64,000 bases of DNA from Fusobacterium necrophorum subsp. necrophorum (GTDB lineage: Bacteria > Fusobacteriota > Fusobacteriia > Fusobacteriales > Fusobacteriaceae), in the NCBI RefSeq assembly GCF_004006635.1, contig NZ_CP034842.1, positions 930,001 to 994,000 on the forward strand, read 5' to 3'. The notes under the pieces were generated by a model. That model was not told the DNA's origin. It worked only from the letters and a program-made list of their open reading frames with translations, and searched no databases. Made by a program: the position numbers and the translations under genes. How positions within the stretch are numbered: the stretch's first letter is position 1; each line of letters opens with the position of its first letter. Shown here one piece after another: positions 38,821 through 46,478 of this stretch.

Positions 38821-39594
38821 TTAAGCATCTATTCTTTTTTCTTTTAATTTTAATATTTTAACTATTGTAATTGAAAAAATATAAAAAATTGATTTAATAT
38901 ATCCTAATTTTTCTATATTGAAATATAGATCCCACTGATACTTAAAAAGTTTCAATTTATTCGAAGTAATAGAATTACTATGGATTCTATAATATGCTAG
39001 ATTCTTTTGAATAGGATATGCATATATCCCTTTTTTTAAAATTTTTAGCCATAACGCAGTGTCTTCTCTATTTCTCAACAAAGGCAAATATATTTTTCCT
39101 AATTTTTCTGTATCATACATTGCAGTCAGACATCCAATCGGAGTTGTTACTAAATAGTCATGATAACTTATCTTATATTTAGGAGTTTTTATTAAAATAT
39201 TTAATTTATTTCCTTCCGAATCAATCTCCTCATATTGAGAAAAACTTAAAGCACAGTTGTGTTCTTTCATGAAATTTATTTGTTCTTTTAATTTATTTGG
39301 CTTCCATAAATCATCACTATCCAGAAAGGCTATGTATTGCCCTTTTGCACTCTCTATTCCTATGTTTCTGGCTATTGCAGGACCTTGATTTCTTTGAAGC
39401 AATATATATCTAATGTTATTATATTTTTCTGTATATTTTTTAACAATTATTCCTGTATTGTCTGAAGAATTGTCATCTATAATAATCATTTCCCAGTATT
39501 TATATGTTTGATTTATCACAGAATCAATCGTTTCCGAAATATATGTATCTGAATTATATGTTGGAGTAATAATGCTCACCAAATCTTTAATCAT
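38821..39594 (-). CDS. Glycosyltransferase family 2
   Basis: A 257-aa GT-A enzyme: VSIITPTYNSDTYISETIDS, WEMIIIDDNSSDNTG, NQGPAIARNIGIESAKGQYI and AFLDSDDLWKPNKL with the DSDD metal site, then REDTALWLKILKKG for the acceptor side. This is a textbook TuaG/EpsJ-type sequence. ATG 39594, with GAGGGG upstream. Confidence 0.92.
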   Translation of the reverse strand: MIKDLVSIITPTYNSDTYISETIDSVINQTYKYWEMIIIDDNSSDNTGIIVKKYTEKYNNIRYILLQRNQGPAIARNIGIESAKGQYIAFLDSDDLWKPNKLKEQINFMKEHNCALSFSQYEEIDSEGNKLNILIKTPKYKISYHDYLVTTPIGCLTAMYDTEKLGKIYLPLLRNREDTALWLKILKKGIYAYPIQKNLAYYRIHSNSITSNKLKLFKYQWDLYFNIEKLGYIKSIFYIFSITIVKILKLKEKRIDA

Positions 39595-39606
39595 GTCGGA
39601 CCCCTC

Positions 39607-40830
39607 TTAAATTTTCTGTAATATACTCTTTTTTACATATTCACAAATATACTTTACATCTTCTTCCGTTAGCAAATCATGTAAAGGTAAAGAAATCTCG
39701 TTTTGATACATGTCATAAGCATTAGGATAGTTCTTCATTTCAAAACCTAACTCCTTATATGCTGTGAAAAGGGGTAATGGTTGAAAATGAACATTAGTAG
39801 CAATTCCGGCTTCTGCTAGTTTTTCTATGACTTGATTTCTTTTTTGTTCTCCTGCATTTTTCAAACGAATCATATATAAATGTCGACAACTTTCTGTATT
39901 TCCTTCTTGAAAGACTGGTAATTCTAATTTATCTTCTAAATTTTTTAAACCTTTTTCATACCAAGATACCAGCTCTTTCTTTTTGATTAAAATTTCGTTA
40001 TCATATCTTTTTAATTGGGCCAATCCAATGGCTGCCATAATGTCTGTCATATTACATTTATAACCTGGCATTACAATATCATACTTCCATGCTCCCGCTT
40101 TCATTTTCGCGAGAGCATCTTTATTTTGACCATGCAGTGCTAATAACATTAATTGTCTATATGCTTCTTCACTATCCATCCAATCCTTATGACACCAAGT
40201 TAAAGCTCCTCCTTCTGCGGTTGTTAAATTTTTAATGGCATGGAAAGAAAAAGAAGTAAAATCTGCTACACTTCCCACTTTTTTTCCTTTATAAATACTT
40301 CCAAAAGAATGAGCAGCATCTGCTAATATCATAATTCTTCCTAATTTTTCTTGATAAGTTCCTTTTTTAGGACGAAACAATGATTTTTTTCTTTCTGCAA
40401 TTTCAAAAATTTCATCATAATCAGCGGGATATCCTGCTATATCTACAGGAATAATTACTTTTGTTTTTGCTGTAATTGCTTTTTCAACAGCAGCTGGATC
40501 AATATTAAAACTTCCTTTTTTGGTATCTACTAAAACTACTTTTGCTCCACAATGTAAAGCTACACTCGCAGATGCTGTATAAGTATAAACGGAAGTAATT
40601 ACTTCATCCCCAGGCCCTATATCAAATAATTTCAATGCTAATTCCATAGCTGCAGTGGCTGAATTGAAACATACTGTCTTATCGGAATGGCAATATTGAC
40701 TAATTTCTTCTTCAAACTTTTTTGTTTTTGGTCCTGTAGTAATCCAACCTGATTTTAATGTATCTACAACTTCATTAATTTCTGCTTGTGTAATATCCGG
40801 TGGTGAAAATTGTATAATTTTTTTCTCCAT
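39607..40830 (-). CDS. DegT/DnrJ/EryC1/StrS sugar aminotransferase
   Basis: A 407-aa PLP enzyme. IQFSPPDITQAEINEV, TGPKTKKFEEEI, CFNSATAAMELALKLF, DAAHSFGS and TSFSFHAIKNLTTAEGG (the Lys that binds PLP is in HAIKN) are all present, and YKCNMTDIMAAIGLAQL and SLPLHDLLTEEDV close it. It aminates a 4-keto (or 3-keto) nucleotide sugar. It sits two genes from a CapD-type 4,6-dehydratase, which produces just such a 4-keto sugar, and beside the sugar transferase that would use the product (for example a UDP-di-N-acetylbacillosamine or AltNAc precursor). Confidence 0.92.
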   Translation of the reverse strand: MEKKIIQFSPPDITQAEINEVVDTLKSGWITTGPKTKKFEEEISQYCHSDKTVCFNSATAAMELALKLFDIGPGDEVITSVYTYTASASVALHCGAKVVLVDTKKGSFNIDPAAVEKAITAKTKVIIPVDIAGYPADYDEIFEIAERKKSLFRPKKGTYQEKLGRIMILADAAHSFGSIYKGKKVGSVADFTSFSFHAIKNLTTAEGGALTWCHKDWMDSEEAYRQLMLLALHGQNKDALAKMKAGAWKYDIVMPGYKCNMTDIMAAIGLAQLKRYDNEILIKKKELVSWYEKGLKNLEDKLELPVFQEGNTESCRHLYMIRLKNAGEQKRNQVIEKLAEAGIATNVHFQPLPLFTAYKELGFEMKNYPNAYDMYQNEISLPLHDLLTEEDVKYICEYVKKSILQKI

Positions 40831-40848
40831 ACAGTATTCTCCTTTAAA

Positions 40849-41436
40849 TTACTTCAAAATTTTAAAAATGGTCAGTATAATAATCTTAATATCTGTCATC
40901 AAAGATATTTCTTGAATATATTTTTTATTTAACTTGATTTTTTTGGGCATAATTTCATGAATATAGTATTGTTCAGGATTTTCTTTTCCTTCTAATAATT
41001 CATTTTCCTTTGAAAAATAAATAGAAGCATAATCGGTAATTCCTGCTTTGACTTTTAAAATTTCTTTTTGTTCTTCTGTATACAATGCGACATATTTAGG
41101 GACTTCTGGTCTAGGACCGACGATGCTCATGTCTCCTAGAAAAACATTAAATAGCTGGGCTAACTCATCTAATTTAGTTTTTCTTAAAAAGGCTCCAACG
41201 CGAGTAATTCGATTATCCTTTCCGATTGTTAATTGGCCCTGAGATTCTGTATTCATTTTCATAGTTCGAAATTTATAGATATAGAATTTCTTTCCATTTT
41301 TTGTGATACGAATCTGTTTAAAAATAACAGGTCCTTTGCTATCTAATTTTATACAGATAGATATAAGCAGAAAAAAGGGTAGTAAAAATAATATCCCTAT
41401 TCCAGAACAGATTACATCAAATGTTCGTTTTAACAT
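40849..41436 (-). CDS. Undecaprenyl-phosphate sugar-1-phosphate transferase
   Basis: A PglC-like protein of 195 aa from ATG 41436. MLKRTFDVICSGIGILFLLP is the membrane entry, then GPVIFKQIRITKNGKKFYIY, KFRTMKMNT, FLRKTKLDELAQLFNVFLGD, SIVGPRPEVPKYVALY. The start at 41436 gives this standard N-terminus and lies next to the capD stop (41,441); the longer frame from 41469 would overlap capD and adds a sequence foreign to the family. It starts the repeat unit of the minus-strand cassette. Confidence 0.92.
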   Translation of the reverse strand: MLKRTFDVICSGIGILFLLPFFLLISICIKLDSKGPVIFKQIRITKNGKKFYIYKFRTMKMNTESQGQLTIGKDNRITRVGAFLRKTKLDELAQLFNVFLGDMSIVGPRPEVPKYVALYTEEQKEILKVKAGITDYASIYFSKENELLEGKENPEQYYIHEIMPKKIKLNKKYIQEISLMTDIKIIILTIFKILK

Positions 41437-41440
41437 AAAA

Positions 41441-42529
41441 TTACACCGATCCCCTATATTCTTTGACAATCTCTTGGACCAATTTCCTAATTTCTAATAC
41501 ATTTTGTTGAAAAACTACTTCCTCCAATTTAGAATAATAGGAGCTGATAGCTTTTTCATTTGCTTCTACTTGAGTAATAAATATCTTATTATTCTTGGTT
41601 TTGACAGCCTTATTGACATCATAAAGTAGTTCTTCATATAATTTTTCTCCGGGACGAAGGCCTACAATATCTATTCCTACATTTGCGCCAGAAAGCCGAA
41701 TCATGTCCTTTGCTAAATCATAAATTTTGACAGGTTCGCCCATATCTAAAATAAAAATTTCTCCCCCCTTTCCAAAAGATCCTGCCTCAATGACGAGTTG
41801 CGCTGCTTCTGGAATGGTCATAAAATAGCGATTGATGTCCTTATGCGTCACAGTTAAGTTTTTTCCTTCTTGAATCAATTGCTTAAAGATAGGAATAACT
41901 GAACCATTACTTCCTAATACATTTCCAAATCGTACTGCACAAAATTTTGTTTTAGAATGTTTTTTCGTATATTCTTCGATAATCAATTCACACATTCTTT
42001 TTGTGGCACCCATAAAGCTAGTTGGATTGACAGCCTTATCCGTGGAAATTAAAACCATAGTCTCTAAGCCAAATGCTTCTGCACAGGCAGCTATATTTCT
42101 AGTTCCAAACACATTATTTTTTATGGCTTCTTCTGGATTATGCTCCATTAAGGGAACATGTTTATGAGCAGCAGCATGAAATAATACCTGTGGTTTATAT
42201 TTTTCAAATAAGATTTCCAATTTATGTAAATCTCTAATAGAGCAAACCTCTGAGACGAGTTGTAAATAAGGATATTTTCTTTTTAATTCTAATTCTAGAA
42301 GATATAAATTGTTTTCATTGATATCGATAATGACTAAGTGTTTGGGATGATAAGCTGAAATTTGTCTACATAATTCAGAACCAATGCTTCCGGCTCCACC
42401 TGTTACAAAAATGACTTTTTCTTGGATAAATTTTGTAATTTCCTTTCCATTAATTTCTATAGGTCTTCTTCCTAATAAGTCCTCGATTTGGATTTCTCGA
42501 ATATGACTTTCGACATTTTGGTCAATCAC
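41441..42529 (-). CDS. CapD/PglF-type UDP-sugar 4,6-dehydratase, lacking its membrane domain
   Basis: The catalytic domain is complete: KVIFVTGGAGSIGSELCRQ (NAD site), HAAAHKHVPLMEHNP, STDKAVNPTSFMGATKRMCE (Met-x3-Lys replaces Tyr-x3-Lys as usual in this family), RFGNVLGSNGSV, GLRPGEKLYEELL. Members normally have about 240 more N-terminal residues with four membrane helices. Here the frame can be followed upstream only through GIHDLVIDQNVESHI to a stop at about 42,546, just beyond the point where homology should go on; GTG 42529 is the only visible start. It is therefore truncated at the breakpoint and may or may not work as a soluble enzyme. Confidence 0.88.
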   Translation of the reverse strand: MIDQNVESHIREIQIEDLLGRRPIEINGKEITKFIQEKVIFVTGGAGSIGSELCRQISAYHPKHLVIIDINENNLYLLELELKRKYPYLQLVSEVCSIRDLHKLEILFEKYKPQVLFHAAAHKHVPLMEHNPEEAIKNNVFGTRNIAACAEAFGLETMVLISTDKAVNPTSFMGATKRMCELIIEEYTKKHSKTKFCAVRFGNVLGSNGSVIPIFKQLIQEGKNLTVTHKDINRYFMTIPEAAQLVIEAGSFGKGGEIFILDMGEPVKIYDLAKDMIRLSGANVGIDIVGLRPGEKLYEELLYDVNKAVKTKNNKIFITQVEANEKAISSYYSKLEEVVFQQNVLEIRKLVQEIVKEYRGSV

Positions 42530-42554
42530 TAAATCATGGATACCTTATCTTTAA

Positions 42555-42603
42555 GCAAGCCGATTGGAGATTTTAAAAAAATCTCCAATCGGCTTTTTTG
42601 GAT
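42555..42603 (+). terminator. Intrinsic terminator without a matching upstream gene
   Basis: A perfect hairpin AAGCCGATTGGAGATTTT ... AAAATCTCCAATCGGCTT is followed by a T run on the plus strand. The only gene to its left is on the minus strand and reads away from it, so the terminator has lost the gene it served. The same stem sequence, halved, recurs at 49,505-49,530. Confidence 0.85.
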
Positions 42604-42675
42604 TATTTTTTTAGACAAAAACTTGAAAACTAAAGATGGAACTATAAAATTTTAAGAAAAAGAAAAAAGTTATGT

Positions 42676-42763
42676 TATAATATATTAATAGGAGGTGATA
42701 CACATGAAATTAACATTAAAAAATGTAGGAGGATTTCCAAATAGAAATATATTAATAATTTAA
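42676..42763 (+). promoter_or_regulatory. Promoter and 19-codon leader ORF ahead of wzz
   Basis: TATAAT at 42,676-42,681 is a good -10 box; the -35 is weak. Directly downstream a near-perfect ribosome site (AGGAGGTGA, 42,690-42,698) serves ATG 42704, which opens a 19-residue ORF, MKLTLKNVGGFPNRNILII, stopping one base before wzz's upstream ATG 42765. It could be a translational leader or coupling peptide for wzz, or the scar of a deleted gene. Confidence 0.5.
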
Positions 42764-42782
42764 AATGGAGGAAGCATTAAAA

Positions 42783-43760
42783 ATGGAGAATAAGTTGTTG
42801 GAAGAAAGAGAAGAATGTTATGAAGAAGAAATTAGCTTATATGACATATTGGATATCTTAAAGAAGTATAAAAAAAAGATATTACAGATTATCGGTATAG
42901 GAATTTTATTAAGTTTTGGACTGGCTCTCATAGCCAGACAATTCCGAAAAGAAGTAGCTGTGCGTGAGTATAAATTGAATTATGATGTTTTAGAGAAAGA
43001 TAGCTATTTTGCTATGACGGGAGTGATCTTTGAAAAGTTCGATTCCGATAATATTTTGGAAGATGAAAAATATATAGATCGTTTTCTAGAAATTCCTGCT
43101 TTGAAAATGGTGTATGACGCAAAGAATTTTAAGAATGAGAGAGAAGAACTGGCAAGAAAAAGGAAATTTATCAAAAAGATTATTAAAATTACTCCACCCA
43201 ATGAAAAAAATTCATATTATACCGTTACTATTTCTCTCAGAAAAGGAAAAGAAGCAATTCCTGAAATGATGAATACCTATTTTACGATTTTGGAGGAAGA
43301 AATCCCAAAGAAAATAAAAACCTTACTTTTGAAGACAAGAGAATTTGCTTTGAAAAAAAATGCAGAAGCGAATACAAAATTATTGGAAGTAAAAGAAAAA
43401 TTAAATACAGCTATTGATAGTAGGGCAGGAATAGCAAATAGTATAGCAGAAACAAACTTTCTAATTTCTGTAAAAAATCCTATCTTAGTGGTAAATAAAA
43501 GTGTGTATCAAGGGGAATACGAAAAAACTTTAAATCAAATCGTGGGAGTAGATGCTTTATTTGAAAAATCTGCTTTAAGAAATTTAATTGAAACAAAGGG
43601 ACCTGTGGCATCGGAGGCCGAAAAAAGTAATGCCCCTCTTGTTCTATTGGCAGGAATTATCTTAAGTTTTGCAATTGCTTTTTTCTACGTTCTCTTTCAT
43701 GAATTTTTGGAAGGATATAGCAAACATAAAGGGGAGCAAAAATTATTGGAAAAGAGATAA
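42783..43760 (+). CDS. wzz: Wzz-type polysaccharide chain-length regulator
   Basis: A 325-aa polysaccharide co-polymerase. EISLYDILDILKKYKKKILQ leads into the first membrane helix (about residues 33-51), a long periplasmic helical region follows (coiled coil around 160-220) and the second helix APLVLLAGIILSFAIAFFY lies near residue 290. I choose ATG 42783 because GGAGG lies at 42,767-42,771 and the result aligns with the dead paralogue's start at 10,668; ATG 42765 is possible. It controls O-chain length for whichever Wzy is active. Its stop abuts the second rml remnant. Confidence 0.9.
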   Translation: MENKLLEEREECYEEEISLYDILDILKKYKKKILQIIGIGILLSFGLALIARQFRKEVAVREYKLNYDVLEKDSYFAMTGVIFEKFDSDNILEDEKYIDRFLEIPALKMVYDAKNFKNEREELARKRKFIKKIIKITPPNEKNSYYTVTISLRKGKEAIPEMMNTYFTILEEEIPKKIKTLLLKTREFALKKNAEANTKLLEVKEKLNTAIDSRAGIANSIAETNFLISVKNPILVVNKSVYQGEYEKTLNQIVGVDALFEKSALRNLIETKGPVASEAEKSNAPLVLLAGIILSFAIAFFYVLFHEFLEGYSKHKGEQKLLEKR

Positions 43761-44475
43761 GGGCAGATTTCTGTCTTGATGTTGGCAGGAATTCAAGAAA
43801 TTTTAGTGATTTCCACTCTTCGAGATCTTCCTATTTTTCAGGAGTTATTGGGGGATGGAAAGAAATGGGGCTTGACCTTCTCCTATGCCGTACAGGAAGA
43901 AGCGAGAGGTTTGGCGGAAGCTTTTGTTATCAGAAAAAATTTTATTGGAAAAGATCCCTGTGCCTTGATTTTAGGAGATAATGTTTTTTATGGTCATGGC
44001 TTGACCGGAATGTTACAGGAAGCAGTAAAACTTCAAAAAGGAGCCGTTATTTTCGGATACTATGTAAAAAATCTGAAAGACTTTGGAGTGGTGGAGTTTG
44101 ATGAAAAGGGAAGATACTTTATTTTTATGATAATTCTGTCCTTGAAAAAGCGGAAAAAGTAAAGCTTTCCGAACGAGGAGAATTGGAAATTACTCCTATT
44201 AATCAGATGTATTTGGAAGAAGGGAGTTTGCAATTGATAAATCTCGGAAGAGGAATGGCTTGGTTGGATACAGGAACACAGGATGCTTTATTGGAAGCAT
44301 CCAATTTTGTAAAGACAATTCAATCATGACAAGGAATTATGGTTGCCTGTTTGGAAGAAATTGCCTATCGAAACGGTTGGATTGATAGAAATCAAATACA
44401 AGATATGATAAGGACACTATCAAAAACAAAGTATGGAGAGTATTTACTGGAGTTGTTACGGGAGAGTGAAAGATG
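43761..44475 (+). pseudogene. rmlA: Second rmlA remnant
   Basis: Homology begins immediately after the wzz stop with ISVLMLAGIQEILVIST, so about the first fifty codons are deleted. It continues [49 protein letters not shown], then a small deletion and shift, and [24 protein letters not shown] occurs where an Arg codon is expected (TIQS-stop-QGIMVACLEEIA). It is an RmlA relic parallel to the one at 5,842. Confidence 0.87.
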
Positions 44476-44910
44476 TCGAAATATCAAAAAATAGAAACAA
44501 GTCTAAGAGAGCTATATATTGTGACTTCTCCTTTCTATCCAGATTCTCGTGGATTTTTTTCAGAAATGTATCATAAAAAGGAATTTGCAAAAATAGGGTT
44601 TACAAAAGAATTTGTACAAGATAACTATTCTTGCTCTAAAAGAGGTGTTTTGAGAGGTTTGCATTTTCAAAAGAAACATCCACAGGAAAAATTACTTCGA
44701 GTCTTGAAAGGGAGGATTTTGGATGTGGTATTGGATTTGAGAATGGGAAGTGAAAGCTTTGGAAAATATTTTTCTATCGAGTTATCTGCAGAAAATCAAA
44801 AAATGCTTTATATTCCTGCAGGGATGGCTCACGGTTTTTTGAGTTTGGAAGAGGATACAAAAGTTTTTTATAATTTAAAAAAATATCTTAATTTTTGTAG
44901 CTACATATAG
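44473..44910 (+). pseudogene. rmlC: rmlC with C-terminus replaced
   Basis: The first 134 residues are a good RmlC: FYPDSRGFFSEMYHKKEF, FVQDNYSCSKRGVLRGLHFQ, EKLLRVLKGRILDVVLDLR, MLYIPAGMAHGFLSLEED. After TKVFYN the protein runs into LKKYLNFCSYI and stops; the normal C-terminus (about 45 residues with the Asp-Pro-rich loop) is missing. The break at about 44,875 marks the left boundary of the accessory segment that carries the toxin-antitoxin-like locus. Confidence 0.82.
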
Positions 44911-44924
44911 TATTATATACTCAA

Positions 44925-45069
44925 GAGGGGAGGAATGTAAATGAAAAATGCATTCTTGGGAGATAATCATAATGATATGTGCCACAATAGAGTACATTAT
45001 AAAAATTGCAAAGTGGCTAATCAAAGTGATTAGGAGGTTCAGAGGGCGTTAAGCCCCTTTCCTCCCCTC
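44925..45069 (+). promoter_or_regulatory. Long-range pairing that hides the first ribosome site
   Basis: GAGGGGAGGAA (44,925-44,935), which contains the Shine-Dalgarno of peptide 1, is perfectly complementary over 11 bases to TTCCTCCCCTC (45,059-45,069). In the mRNA this helix would block translation until processed or displaced, as in known type I toxin mRNAs. A small GGGC/GCCC hairpin lies just inside it. Confidence 0.6.
44948..45052 (+). CDS. Small hydrophobic cationic peptide 1, type I toxin-like
   Basis: A 34-residue ORF: MHSWEIIIMICATIEY followed by IIKIAKWLIKVIRRFRGR. It has one hydrophobic helix and a strongly basic tail, the form of Fst/Ldr-type membrane toxins. A second frame starts 7 bases earlier (ATG 44941, 30 codons, stop 45,033) and is better spaced from the GGGGAGG site, so the two starts overlap as in mok/hok-type leaders. 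It is clearly related to the 36-residue ORF at 45,103 (TIEYIIKIAKW against TIEYLYKLYKW). The start codon lies inside a 15-base direct repeat. Confidence 0.6.
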   Translation: MHSWEIIIMICATIEYIIKIAKWLIKVIRRFRGR

Positions 45070-45102
45070 CCTCTTGACAAACAAAAGGAGGTAAGAGCAT
45101 GT

Positions 45103-45213
45103 ATGGACAAATGGTGGGAAATAGCTTTTAAGATATTTGTAGTAGTAAAAACTATAGAGTATCTCTATAAGCTTTATAAATGGATTAAAAATAAAAAAAA
45201 TAAGGACTCTTAA
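45103..45213 (+). CDS. Small hydrophobic cationic peptide 2, paralogue of peptide 1
   Basis: A 36-residue ORF, MDKWWEIAFKIFVVVKTIEY then LYKLYKWIKNKKNKDS: a membrane-type helix ending in a Lys-rich tail. It shares MxxWEI at the N-terminus and TIEYxxKxxKW in the middle with peptide 1. AAGGAGG at 45,085-45,091 precedes ATG 45103 by 11 bases; a competing ATG at 45,099 opens only ten codons in another frame, again echoing peptide 1. It ends in the hairpin that terminates both strands. Confidence 0.6.
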   Translation: MDKWWEIAFKIFVVVKTIEYLYKLYKWIKNKKNKDS

Positions 45214-45255
45214 CATGATAGTTTAGAAATCCTTATTTTAAAATGCATTCTTGGT
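45193..45255 (-). ncRNA. Predicted convergent antisense RNA (antitoxin-like)
   Basis: On the minus strand TTGACT (45,285-45,290) and TAATAT (45,262-45,267) with exactly 17 bases between form a strong promoter. Transcription would start near 45,255, begin with the complement of the direct repeat, and end after the hairpin at a run of T complementary to A 45,193-45,200. The RNA would be about 60-65 nt. Its 5' part could pair with the start region of peptide 1 and its 3' part with the end of the peptide mRNA. This is a prediction from sequence only. Confidence 0.6.
45197..45239. terminator. Bidirectional terminator shared by peptide mRNA and antisense RNA
   Basis: A 10-bp stem (45,197-45,206 with 45,230-45,239; core AATAAGGA/TCCTTATT) encloses a 23-base loop. 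On the minus strand it is followed by an unbroken T run; on the plus strand by a shorter T-rich tail. The stop of peptide 2 is within the loop. Confidence 0.7.
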
Positions 45256-45316
45256 AATTCTATATTATCCTATTTTTCTAAAAAAGTCAAGGAGAAAAAT
45301 TATGGAAGAAAAAAAG

Positions 45317-46478
45317 TGTAAATTGCAATAGTAAATGTCACACTAAGAAAAATATTTTGTAAGTTCTTTAGAATATACTTCTAAGGAACTTTTCCCATTA
45401 AATAATTTTCTTGGATATGAATTCATCCACTCTTCTATTCTTATTATTTCTTCTTCGCTTATAGAACCTATATCTACTCCCTTTTTTATATAGCGCCTAA
45501 TTAATTTATTATTATTTTCATTACTTCCTCTTTCTCCTGAACTATAACTATGCGCATAAAAGTATTCTATTCCTAACTCTTCTATTGCTTCAGCATTCAT
45601 AAATTCGCTTCCATTATCACTTGTAATTGTCTTTATTAGTTCTGGATATTCTCTAACAATATTTTTTACTGTTTCCACAACATCTTTTACTGTTTTAGAC
45701 TTTAATTTTCTTATTACTTCTAATCTTGATTTTCTATCTGTAAGAACTAAAAGACATGAAGAGCTTCCTCTTTTGCCTACAACAGTGTCCATCTCAAAAT
45801 GACCTATTTCCTCTCTATTATTAATTAGCTGTGCCCTTTGTTCTATTGATTTTCCTCCTTGTTTTCTTATTCTTTTTTCTTTGAGAGATTTTTTTCTTAT
45901 ATCTTTTTTGTAACACATATCTTTCTCAGTAAATTTTATAAATAATTCTTTATGAATATAGTTATACAATGTTTTTAATGATATATTTACATTGAAACCC
46001 TTCTTTTTAGCACTTTCTAAAGCTGCATAGGGAGAATTTTTATCAATAAGCATAGAGTTTTCTAGAAAATTAATTAATTCATAATTCTTATCTATTTTTA
46101 AATTACCTTCTTTTTTTCTTTGAGAATCATTATATTTTCTTTGAGCTTTATGCGCAGAGTATGTGTCGTAAAGAGATAAATCAGAGTTTTGTAATCCTTC
46201 TACCCAACCTCTTTTAATTTCTCTTTGAATAGTTCTCCTAGAAACATCAATTAACTGAGCAATCTTAGTTTTAGAATAACCTAATTTAAAGTAAGCTTCA
46301 ATTTTTCCTCTTTTAATGGAAGTTAAATGTTTACCTTTTTCTCTTTTTATAGTATACTTTTGTTGAACCATAGTAGTTTATCTCCTTTTGATTGATCGGC
46401 AAATTAATCATATCATAGAAAACTACTTATGGTTCTTTTTATTTTATTTTAGTGTGACACTTTATTTTACAACTTAAA
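45317..46478 (-). mobile_element. IS30-family insertion sequence, copy 1
   Basis: The 1,162-bp element is bounded by a 15-base target duplication ATGGAAGAAAAAAAG (45,302-45,316 and 46,479-46,493). Its ends carry GTCACACTAA-type inverted repeats inside TGTAAA... tips. It is nearly identical to the element at 57,865-59,026 and lies in the opposite direction. Such a long duplication is not what I expect for IS30 (usually 2-3 bp), but copy 2 shows the same. Confidence 0.9.
45343..46371 (-). CDS. IS30-family transposase
   Basis: 342 aa. The N-terminal HTH is GKIEAYFKLGYSKTKIAQLI-DVSRRTIQREIKRGW; the DDE triad is visible in HFEMDTVVGKRGSSS, TITSDNGSEF and HSYSSGERGSNENNN. It binds the element's ends and inserts copies. 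The protein differs from copy 2 at one residue I could see (SIKRGK against SIERGK), so both copies arrived recently. ATG 46371 is preceded by AAAAGGAGATA. Confidence 0.93.
   Translation of the reverse strand: MVQQKYTIKREKGKHLTSIKRGKIEAYFKLGYSKTKIAQLIDVSRRTIQREIKRGWVEGLQNSDLSLYDTYSAHKAQRKYNDSQRKKEGNLKIDKNYELINFLENSMLIDKNSPYAALESAKKKGFNVNISLKTLYNYIHKELFIKFTEKDMCYKKDIRKKSLKEKRIRKQGGKSIEQRAQLINNREEIGHFEMDTVVGKRGSSSCLLVLTDRKSRLEVIRKLKSKTVKDVVETVKNIVREYPELIKTITSDNGSEFMNAEAIEELGIEYFYAHSYSSGERGSNENNNKLIRRYIKKGVDIGSISEEEIIRIEEWMNSYPRKLFNGKSSLEVYSKELTKYFS

Larger units (their letters stand above)
44945..45254. repeat. 15-base direct repeat pair flanking the peptide locus
   Basis: AAAATGCATTCTTGG occurs at 44,945-44,959, covering the start codon of peptide 1, and again at 45,240-45,254, just beyond the terminator and at the predicted 5' end of the antisense transcript. 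An RNA made leftward from the second copy would be complementary to the first. Confidence 0.9.

Noticed and set aside
45074-45108. A promoter inside the peptide locus from TTGACA at 45,074
   Set aside because: No acceptable -10 box lies 16-18 bases downstream.
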